Assembly: GCA_023384025.1 (NCBI GenBank)
Contig: JAHDXX010000202.1
Span: 1-5,619 of the forward strand
Direction of reading: 5' to 3'
Length of the DNA: 5,619 bases
Origin: Sphingomonadaceae bacterium
Lineage (GTDB): Bacteria > Pseudomonadota > Alphaproteobacteria > Sphingomonadales > Sphingomonadaceae
Position 1 is the stretch's first letter; each line of letters starts with the position of its first letter. Below are positions 1 to 5,040 of this stretch, one piece after another. Both the position numbers and the translations under genes were made by a program. The notes beneath the pieces were generated by a model. That model searched no databases. It saw only the letters and a list, made by a program, of their open reading frames with translations, and was not told where the DNA came from.

Positions 1-109
1 TCCTCCACACTCAACATACGCTCCTTGCCCCCCCCCCCCCCCCCCCCCCGGGGGGGGGGGGGGGCCCCCCCGCGGGCGGGGGGCGGGCCCCCGCGCCCTC
101 TCGACAGGG
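1..109. other. Non-coding edge with C/G homopolymer palindrome
   Basis: No gene is visible here. A run of 22 C (28-49) is followed directly by 15 G (50-64) and 7 C (65-71), and then by an almost pure G/C stretch to about 98. The C and G runs make a perfect inverted repeat with no spacer. Natural bacterial DNA rarely keeps such tracts, and strong hairpins or poly-G base calling produce them readily, so I think the tract is more likely a sequencing or assembly artefact than a real element. Bases 1-27 show nothing recognisable. Confidence 0.6.
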
Positions 110-161
110 CGGCACCCCCTCCGTCAGCGCTGCGCGCTGCCACCTCCCCCAAGAGGGGAGG
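110..161. repeat. REP-like palindromic intergenic element
   Basis: The stretch contains two neat palindromes: CAGCGC (125-130) with GCGCTG (134-139) across a 3-base loop, and CCTCCCC (143-149) with GGGGAGG (155-161) across the loop CAAGA. The order of a pyrimidine-rich CACCCCCTCCGTCAG segment, a GC-rich small hairpin and a CCTCCCC/GGGGAGG hairpin resembles an intergenic repeat that I recall as common in sphingomonad genomes. That resemblance is from memory and not from a search. It begins right after the homopolymer tract and ends 3 bases from the stop codon of the minus-strand gene. Confidence 0.55.
143..161 (-). terminator. Possible terminator hairpin of the PycTM-like gene
   Basis: A perfect 7-bp stem (CCTCCCC/GGGGAGG) with a 5-base loop lies 2 bases beyond the TGA stop (164-166) of the minus-strand gene. 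It has no T-tract on the transcript side, so a classical intrinsic terminator is not proven. It may instead stabilise the 3' end or act with Rho. Confidence 0.4.
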
Positions 162-163
162 AT

Positions 164-724
164 TCAGGTTAGAAGGAACCGTTCGAACATGAAGGCGACC
201 AGCGTTACCGTCAGCCCGAGCATGAAGATCCGATAGGCATAGCCCAGGTACTTGTATTTCTTGCCTGCCAGCACCTGTCCGTTCTGGTAGACATCGTGCA
301 GCATGGTGCGAAACACTGTTTCGTCGGTGTGGAGCTCCTCCAGCACCTCGTCCACCCAGACCTGTTCATTCATCGCGGTAAAGTGCCCGAAAAACAGCCG
401 GTTCGGATTGGCCGGCAGCTTTCCTTTCCCGACCGCGGGAAGCACCGCATAGACGGCGCACATCGCGCTGAGAAAGGCGGAGATGGCGAGCACCCCGAGA
501 CTGATGGGTATGGCCCCGTTGCGGGCCTGACCGACCACGATGGTGAACACCACAAAGGTCGCCCCCATCAGGATCGACGCTTTCTGGTCCGCCATCTGTG
601 ACAGCATCATGTTGGCTTGCACCGAAGTGCGCACCAGGTGGATGGCGTGCGGTGAATAGGGCCGCGTCACCGGCGCCGCACCTTTTCCCGCCTCACCAGC
701 AGTGCCTGCTTCGTCTGTCGCCAT
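164..724 (-). CDS. PycTM-family (Pycsar effector, DUF5706-like) membrane protein
   Basis: The 186-aa protein belongs, by eye, to the PycTM family, whose characterised members are membrane effectors of Pycsar anti-phage systems gated by cCMP or cUMP. The visible hallmarks are the QMADQKASILMG segment (residues 43-54) running into TM1 (about 50-66), TM2 (about 72-95), a soluble acidic middle, and the GKKYKYLGYAYRIFMLG segment (154-170) leading into TM3 (about 164-184). Residues 1-25 look disordered. I chose the ATG at 724 because a G-rich Shine-Dalgarno-like stretch (GAGGGTGGGG) precedes it; an upstream GTG/TTG-type extension to 826 would add 34 unlike residues. The gene is divergent from the ACP gene, and the REP-like hairpin lies just beyond its stop. 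No Pycsar nucleotide cyclase is in the window, so it is either an orphan family member or has a remote partner. Family assignment is fairly sure; function is not. Confidence 0.75.
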   Translation of the reverse strand: MATDEAGTAGEAGKGAAPVTRPYSPHAIHLVRTSVQANMMLSQMADQKASILMGATFVVFTIVVGQARNGAIPISLGVLAISAFLSAMCAVYAVLPAVGKGKLPANPNRLFFGHFTAMNEQVWVDEVLEELHTDETVFRTMLHDVYQNGQVLAGKKYKYLGYAYRIFMLGLTVTLVAFMFERFLLT

Positions 725-871
725 GTCCCCACCCTCACCATTCCCGCACCGGGAAATCGCTGACTGCCACCAGCCATCGGGCTTGACAAGCGGCGCGACA
801 CACCGCTTTTCACCAGCCCATTGCACGGCGGGCGCCCTGTCTGCCGCTTCAACCGTACTGGATTATCCCGC
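725..871. promoter_or_regulatory. Divergent intergenic region, PycTM-like gene / acp
   Basis: This 147-bp gap must hold the promoters of both divergent genes. Visible elements are a perfect palindrome TTCCCG-CAC-CGGGAA (741-755), an inverted repeat AAGCGG-N9-CCGCTT (788-793 and 803-808), a TTGACA hexamer on the plus strand (783-788) and a GGATTATCC palindrome (860-868). No good -10 sits 16-18 bases after the TTGACA. On the minus strand GATAAT (867-862) matches five of six -10 positions, with TCGACG 18 bases upstream (891-886) inside the acp start; this is a weak candidate promoter for the PycTM-like gene. Confidence 0.4.
741..755. promoter_or_regulatory. 15-bp palindrome, possible operator
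   Basis: TTCCCG and CGGGAA flank a 3-base centre. The site lies 17 bp upstream of the ATG of the minus-strand PycTM-like gene, where a bound repressor or a 5' leader hairpin could affect expression. I recognise no known regulator motif. Confidence 0.3.
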
Positions 872-1114
872 ATGGACCGCGCTGACGTCGACACACGCAT
901 CCGCTCGCTGATCGAGCCGTTCAACAAGAAGGGCGTCGCAATCACCGACGCGACCACCTTCGCCAACGACCTCGAGTTCGACAGCCTCACGGTGATGGAT
1001 TTCGTCGCCGAGATCGAGGACGCGTTCGACGTCATCATCAGCATGAACCAGCAGGCCGAGATCGAGAACTACGGCCAGCTGGTCGATGCCGTGCACAAGC
1101 TGCAAGCGGACTAA
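872..1114 (+). CDS. Acyl carrier protein, dedicated to sphingolipid synthesis
   Basis: This small acidic 80-aa protein has the acyl carrier fold signature: the DLEFDSLTVMDFV segment (residues 33-45) carries Ser38 in a D-S-L context, the expected attachment site for 4'-phosphopantetheine, followed by the acidic recognition helix (EIEDAFD, 47-53) and a normal C-terminal helix. It ends 112 bp before serine palmitoyltransferase on the same strand. In sphingomonads and Caulobacter an ACP beside spt is known to carry the long acyl chain used by the synthase, so I infer the same role, as a cytoplasmic carrier. The ATG at 872 fits the family's usual length; the frame is open back to a TTG at 821, but those 17 residues are unlike ACP. 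There is no good Shine-Dalgarno before 872. The gene that charges this ACP is not in the window. Confidence 0.88.
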   Translation: MDRADVDTRIRSLIEPFNKKGVAITDATTFANDLEFDSLTVMDFVAEIEDAFDVIISMNQQAEIENYGQLVDAVHKLQAD

Positions 1115-1123
1115 ATCCCGCTA

Positions 1124-1150
1124 CCGTTCGCCCTGAGCTTGTCGAAGGGC
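1124..1150 (+). repeat. 27-bp structured repeat, copy 1
   Basis: CCGTTCG is followed by the stem GCCCT (1130-1134) / AGGGC (1146-1150) around an 11-base loop GAGCTTGTCGA. Copy 2 at 1191-1217 is inverted and identical at 23 of 27 positions. The four differences are two compensating base pairs in the stem. I recall this sequence type as an abundant intergenic repeat in Sphingomonadales (memory, not a search). Confidence 0.7.
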
Positions 1151-1190
1151 CGCCCTTCTTTCTAGTGCAGCCTGCGAAGCAAAAAGAACG

Positions 1191-1217
1191 GTGCTTCGAC
1201 AAGCTCAGCACGAACGG
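1191..1217 (-). repeat. 27-bp structured repeat, copy 2 (inverted)
   Basis: Read on the minus strand this copy has the same plan as copy 1: CCGTTCG, stem GTGCT / AGCAC and the identical 11-base loop GAGCTTGTCGA. It ends 9 bases before the spt ATG, so its terminal AACGGA supplies the only Shine-Dalgarno-like purines there. The two copies can pair with each other to form a long stem over the 40-base spacer, or each can fold by itself. Confidence 0.7.
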
Positions 1218-1226
1218 AAATTTGCT

Positions 1227-2441
1227 ATGAGTGAAGCTGGCAATTCAGACCTGTTCTCCAAGTTCGACGAGCTCATCGCCATGCGCGAAGTGCTGCTGGC
1301 AGGCGGGCGCGAGGATCCGTTCAGCCTGGTGATGGAGAAAGTGCTCTCCCCCACCCAGGCGATCTGCAACGGGCGCGACACGATCCTGCTCGGCACCTAC
1401 AACTACATGGGCATGACCTTCGACGACGACGTGATCGCCGCCGGGAAACAGGCCTATGACGAGTTCGGTGCCGGGACCACCGGCAGCCGGGTGCTCAACG
1501 GCACGTTCTTCCACCACCGCGATGTGGAAGAGGCGCTGAAGGAATTCTACGCCATGGACCACGCCATGGTGTTCTCCACCGGATACCAGGCCAACCTCGG
1601 CATCATCAGCACGATCGCCGGCAAGGGCGACTACATCGTGCTCGATATCGACAGCCACGCCAGCATCTGGGACGGCTGCGCGATGGGCAAGGCCGAGGTC
1701 GTGCCGTTCAAGCACAACGACATCGAGGCGATGGACAAGCGGCTCGGCCGCATTCCCGAAGGCGCGGGCAAGCTGGTGGTGCTCGAAGGCGTCTACTCGA
1801 TGCTCGGGGACATTGCTCCGCTCGCTGAAATGGTCGCGGTGGCCAAGAAGCACGGGGCGATGGTGCTGGTCGACGAAGCGCACTCGATGGGCTTCATCGG
1901 CGAGCACGGCCGCGGCGTGTGCGAAGCAGCAGGCGTGATCGATGATGTCGATTTCATCATCGGCACGTTCTCGAAGAGCGTCGGCACGGTCGGGGGCTTC
2001 TGTGTCTCCAACCACCCCAAGTTCGAAGTGATGCGGCTGGTGTGCCGCCCTTACGTGTTCACCGCGGCACTCCCGCCCGCAGTGATGGCTTCGAGCGCCA
2101 AGTCAATCCGCAAGCTGATGCACAACGGCAACAAGCGCGCGCACCTGTGGGAGAACAGCCGCACGCTCCATGCCGGCCTGCGCGGGCTCGGCTTCGAGCT
2201 GGGCACCGGGGAACCGCAGAGCGCGATCATCGCCGTGGTCATGCCCGATCTCGAGCGCGGCGCGGCAATGTGGGAAGCGCTGCTCAAGGAAGGGCTCTAC
2301 GTCAACCTCGCCCGCCCGCCTGCGACGCCGGCCAACATGACCCTGCTGCGCTGCTCGCTCTGCGCCGAGCACACCAGCGAACAGGTCCAGACGATCCTCG
2401 GCATGTTCGAACGCGCCGGGAAAGCGATGGGGATTATCTGA
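1227..2441 (+). CDS. spt: Serine palmitoyltransferase (EC 2.3.1.50)
   Basis: This is a soluble, homodimeric, PLP-dependent alpha-oxoamine synthase that condenses L-serine with an acyl thioester (palmitoyl type) to 3-ketosphinganine, CO2 and free thiol, the first step of sphingolipid synthesis. The 404-aa product shows all the key residues, each 15 lower than in S. paucimobilis SPT (numbering from memory): His144 in IDSHASIWDG stacks on PLP, Asp216 and His219 in LVDEAHSMG hold the cofactor, Lys250 in TFSKSVGTVGGF forms the Schiff base, and Arg363 in the RPPATP loop and Arg375 handle the substrate carboxylate. Length is about one residue short of that enzyme at the C-terminus and 15 at the N-terminus. 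I chose ATG 1227; a GTG at 1191 in frame only reads through the repeat. It follows acp and probably shares its transcript. The 2444-2463 hairpin follows the TGA. Confidence 0.96.
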   Translation: MSEAGNSDLFSKFDELIAMREVLLAGGREDPFSLVMEKVLSPTQAICNGRDTILLGTYNYMGMTFDDDVIAAGKQAYDEFGAGTTGSRVLNGTFFHHRDVEEALKEFYAMDHAMVFSTGYQANLGIISTIAGKGDYIVLDIDSHASIWDGCAMGKAEVVPFKHNDIEAMDKRLGRIPEGAGKLVVLEGVYSMLGDIAPLAEMVAVAKKHGAMVLVDEAHSMGFIGEHGRGVCEAAGVIDDVDFIIGTFSKSVGTVGGFCVSNHPKFEVMRLVCRPYVFTAALPPAVMASSAKSIRKLMHNGNKRAHLWENSRTLHAGLRGLGFELGTGEPQSAIIAVVMPDLERGAAMWEALLKEGLYVNLARPPATPANMTLLRCSLCAEHTSEQVQTILGMFERAGKAMGII

Positions 2442-2443
2442 CC

Positions 2444-2463
2444 CCCTTCCCTTGAGGGAAGGG
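2444..2463 (+). terminator. Likely terminator hairpin of spt
   Basis: A perfect 8-bp stem with loop TTGA begins 2 bases after the spt stop codon. It lacks a following T-run, so termination may rely on the combined palindrome or on Rho. By position it ends the acp-spt transcript. Confidence 0.5.
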
Positions 2464-2513
2464 CTGGGGATGGGTGGTCCGCCTTAACGCCAGCGACGAA
2501 CACCCACCCCCGG

Positions 2514-2533
2514 CCCCTCCCTCAAGGGAGGGG
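2514..2533 (-). terminator. Likely terminator hairpin of the methyltransferase gene
   Basis: A perfect 8-bp stem (GGGAGGGG/CCCCTCCC) lies 23 bases beyond the TAA (2557-2559) of the minus-strand methyltransferase gene. As with the spt hairpin, no T-tract follows on the relevant strand. Confidence 0.45.
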
Positions 2534-2556
2534 AGGCCTTTGGTCAGTCCGGAACG

Positions 2557-4953
2557 TTACCCCGGCAGGAAGCCCAGTTCGTAGACCATCGGGCGCAACT
2601 TGTCGCCGAGCGCCTTGTAGGCGGCGTTGAACGGATCGAAGTCTGTGAGCTCGGTTTCGCCGTACGCCTTCAGCGCACCGCGCACCTGATACCAGCCGGC
2701 ATCGGCCCGGCCGAGCTTGAACTCGTCGCGGATTTTCCGTGGAAACGGCGTGGCATGGAAACGGGCGAACAGCGCGCGGCCCTGATCCAGCACCGCCAGT
2801 GCTTGCGGCGAGAAGTCCAGCCCGGCGAGATAGCGGACCATGAAGTCGCTCTCGTAACGCCCCTTCGCCCCGACCGCGCTTTCCGCGAACGGCACGAAAT
2901 GGTTGGTCAGCGACCATGTCCGCCCATCCCATTCCAGCCCGTCCGCCCCGGCGGAGAGGTTCTTGTTGTTGAACAGCATCCACACGAGGCAATCGGATTT
3001 GAATTCTTCTGAAAGCGGCTTCGATGGTTGGAGGACCTGGTCGCTATGGTTTTGCCAAGTATGGCGAACGAGGAGTCTTACAGAAAATACGACTGCCGCA
3101 TCGGCCAGATTTTCGGACGACAGAAACAGGCCGCCTCCGTTTCTCCCAGTGAATATCGAAGACGTTAGCACTGTTCCCTGTCCTGCGTTCTGCATATCAT
3201 TATTGCTCGCGAACAGGTGACCAATAGCGCCAATGGATGCCCGCTTGACACGCGGGTTCCGAGATGGAGTCAGAGCATTTGATAGCGGTATGATTACATC
3301 ACCATTAGCAGGGGGAGCAGCTAGCCATGCGTTAAGCAGCAACGATTTGGGGCGAACGACGTAGGTCTTCTCGCCTACCGGCACCCCGGCCTTGTCCAGT
3401 GCGATCACTCCTATGTCGGTCAGCGGCTTTTTCACGGCCTGATCCCAGATCAGGAACCCAATCGGAAAGTCACCCTTCAGCGAATCGAAGGATTGGCTGT
3501 GAACCACAAAGCCGCCCCGGAACGCCGCCTGCCAGATGCGCCGGAAAGGCTCAAAATTGGGGGCATTGACGTATTTGAGCGTGCTGAACATTGCCAGCGT
3601 GGCGGTGGGCAGTTCCTGCCGAATGCGAATCAGGAACTGCACGAACAGTTCCTTGCTGGCATAGCCAACATTCATTTCCCGCATCCAGCTGTTGATGCGG
3701 GTCTGCTCGACCCCGATCTTGTTCTCGTCACCCTTGCCAATGCCGGAACCGCTTTCCGCATAAGGCGGGTTGATCAGCACCAGGATCGGCTTCGCGCCGT
3801 CCTTGCCCGCTTTGGCATCGGCAATCGCCTGCCGCAGCGCCAGCGGCACTTTGTTCGAGAGGGAGTAATCGATCTCGCCAAAGTCGGTCACATCGTCATT
3901 CAGGTAATCGTATTGGAAAATCTCCGCCCCGGCGAAGGCAGGCACGGTCTGCATGAACTTGACGTCCACATCGTCCAGCGTGGACATGTAGACATTGCGC
4001 AGGTGGTTGTGCTTGGCCTCCAGATTGCCGACCCCGGCGCACATATCCCACACGATGTAGCGTTCCTGCCACCCCTCACCCAAGGTCTCGGCCAGCTGGT
4101 CATAGGCTTTGTCGACGATGTGCAGCGGGGTGTAGAACGCGCCCTTGAACTTCTGCTCGTCCAGCGGCAGCAGGCTGTCGCGCCGTTCCAGCAACCAGCG
4201 GCGGTGCTTTTCCTCCGGCGGGCGCTCATAAATCGACCAGAAATCACGGTAGGCGCGGACATTGCCGACCGGGAACAGCCCGCCCGCCCCGCGCAAGTGG
4301 AACGCCGGTTTGTTGTCCAGCGTGACCAGATCGGCGCCGACCGAAGCATAGGCCGAAGTCGCCCCATCGTGCATGATGTCCGCAAAGAAGATCGTCGCGT
4401 AATCGACCGGATTGGTGACATCGAGTTCCTGCCCGATCATCGCCACCCATTTGTCGAACACCTGCCGCAGGTTTTGCGGCGTAATCGGGATACGAATAGG
4501 CTCGCCATCTCGCACCGCGCTCTTGACTGCGTCGGCGAACTCCCCCGCCAAGGTGGCAATGGGATAAGTGGTGAACTTGTCATCGAGATAGGGTTTGATC
4601 TGCGCCGCCAGCGCGGCGTCTGCGCGCGAAGCGGCGGGCGGCCAGACAATGTCTTCGTCGTCGAACACCGGCAGCGCTGCGGCTGTCGGCAGGATCGCCG
4701 CCTTGTCACGGTCCACCACCGCCAGATAGGGCGGCACGGCCTGGCCCTGTTTGCGCGCGCGCCGGACATAGGTGAGCAATTGTGCGAACATCAGCAGGGG
4801 CGGGGTAGGGACGAACTTCGCCTCGAACCAGATTTGCGGGTGCTGGATATCGATCCGCCCCTTCGAGGCGCCTTTCAGCCCCAGCGCCTTGATGTAGGCG
4901 TCCTTGACATCCTCTTCCGTGCGCGCGTCTGCCAGCCAGTCATTCAGGCTCAT
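2557..4953 (-). CDS. Adenine DNA methyltransferase with N-terminal nuclease-like motif (type IIG-like R-M)
   Basis: The 798-aa protein is best read as a single-chain restriction-modification enzyme of type IIG/Eco57I style. The N-terminus shows a PD-(D/E)XK pattern: Asp35 in KGRIDIQ, then Glu44-Ala-Lys46 in WFEAKF, with acidic residues 14-16 on the helix before. The methyltransferase core has GAFYTP (271-276, motif X type), DMCAGVGNL (303-311, motif I, AdoMet binding) and INPPY (394-398, motif IV), which indicates N6-adenine methylation. Residues about 535-655 look like target recognition and coincide with a G+C dip and unusual codons (AGA, GTA, TCA). No helicase motifs are seen, and it is shorter than most type IIG enzymes (about 1000 aa). 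ATG 4953 gives a natural start MSLNDWLADA; the 58 residues upstream to 5127 are Arg/Pro-rich and overlap the yqaA-like gene. Cleavage activity is inferred; a methyltransferase without active nuclease is possible. Confidence 0.8.
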   Translation of the reverse strand: MSLNDWLADARTEEDVKDAYIKALGLKGASKGRIDIQHPQIWFEAKFVPTPPLLMFAQLLTYVRRARKQGQAVPPYLAVVDRDKAAILPTAAALPVFDDEDIVWPPAASRADAALAAQIKPYLDDKFTTYPIATLAGEFADAVKSAVRDGEPIRIPITPQNLRQVFDKWVAMIGQELDVTNPVDYATIFFADIMHDGATSAYASVGADLVTLDNKPAFHLRGAGGLFPVGNVRAYRDFWSIYERPPEEKHRRWLLERRDSLLPLDEQKFKGAFYTPLHIVDKAYDQLAETLGEGWQERYIVWDMCAGVGNLEAKHNHLRNVYMSTLDDVDVKFMQTVPAFAGAEIFQYDYLNDDVTDFGEIDYSLSNKVPLALRQAIADAKAGKDGAKPILVLINPPYAESGSGIGKGDENKIGVEQTRINSWMREMNVGYASKELFVQFLIRIRQELPTATLAMFSTLKYVNAPNFEPFRRIWQAAFRGGFVVHSQSFDSLKGDFPIGFLIWDQAVKKPLTDIGVIALDKAGVPVGEKTYVVRPKSLLLNAWLAAPPANGDVIIPLSNALTPSRNPRVKRASIGAIGHLFASNNDMQNAGQGTVLTSSIFTGRNGGGLFLSSENLADAAVVFSVRLLVRHTWQNHSDQVLQPSKPLSEEFKSDCLVWMLFNNKNLSAGADGLEWDGRTWSLTNHFVPFAESAVGAKGRYESDFMVRYLAGLDFSPQALAVLDQGRALFARFHATPFPRKIRDEFKLGRADAGWYQVRGALKAYGETELTDFDPFNAAYKALGDKLRPMVYELGFLPG

Positions 4954-4967
4954 CCGGCATAACCCGG

Positions 4968-4997
4968 ATTGTATCGAAGGAAGAAGCGCTTGGTCAT
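4968..4997 (-). promoter_or_regulatory. Weak candidate promoter of the methyltransferase gene
   Basis: On the minus strand TACAAT (4973-4968) matches five of six -10 positions, and ATGACC (4997-4992) matches four of six -35 positions at an 18-base spacing. Transcription would start near 4961, leaving a leader of about 8 bases before the ATG at 4953. That fits the lack of a Shine-Dalgarno sequence, but short matches like this occur by chance. Confidence 0.3.
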
Positions 4998-5025
4998 CCC
5001 GCCGCTTATGACGCAGGCGCGGGCG

Positions 5026-5040
5026 AGGGGGAAGCCCCCT
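5026..5040 (-). terminator. Short hairpin over the yqaA-like stop codon
   Basis: AGGGGG (5026-5031) and CCCCCT (5035-5040) make a perfect 6-bp stem with a 3-base loop. It overlaps the TAG stop (5039-5041) of the minus-strand yqaA-like gene and lies 72 bp upstream of the methyltransferase start. No T-tract follows, so it may weaken rather than fully stop read-through. Confidence 0.3.

Larger units (their letters stand above)
2444..2533. repeat. Composite palindromic element between convergent genes
   Basis: The whole 90 bp folds back on itself. The ends are two perfect 8-bp hairpins, CCCTTCCC-TTGA-GGGAAGGG (2444-2463) and CCCCTCCC-TCAA-GGGAGGGG (2514-2533). Between them 2461-2476 (GGGCTGGGGATGGGTG) is complementary to 2501-2516 (CACCCACCCCCGGCCC) at 14 of 16 positions. 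The end hairpins share bases with the central stem, so alternative folds compete. The style matches intergenic repeats I recall from sphingomonads. Confidence 0.65.

Noticed and set aside
725..826. Longer N-terminus of the PycTM-like protein
   Set aside because: No family similarity in the added 34 residues, while the ATG at 724 has a purine-rich site just upstream.
821..871. TTG start extending the acyl carrier protein by 17 residues
   Set aside because: The extra residues do not resemble ACP and the 80-residue form fits the family length.
1124..1217. CRISPR-like repeat pair
   Set aside because: Only two copies in inverted orientation with a single 40-base gap; a CRISPR array needs direct repeats with several spacers.
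1191..1226. GTG start extending serine palmitoyltransferase by 12 residues
   Set aside because: The extension is only a translation of the 27-bp repeat, and the ATG at 1227 aligns with the family start region.
1245..2015. 256-codon minus-strand frame within serine palmitoyltransferase
   Set aside because: Low-complexity Val/Asp/His-rich shadow of the plus-strand gene.
2042..2455. Second plus-strand frame inside the 3' part of spt
   Set aside because: Arg/Ala/Pro-rich out-of-frame reading; spt is intact through this stretch.
3493..4962. 489-codon open frame on the plus strand opposite the methyltransferase gene
   Set aside because: It is an antisense shadow in GC-rich DNA: Arg/His/Gln/Asp-rich, no recognisable domain, and it lies fully across a gene with clear catalytic motifs.
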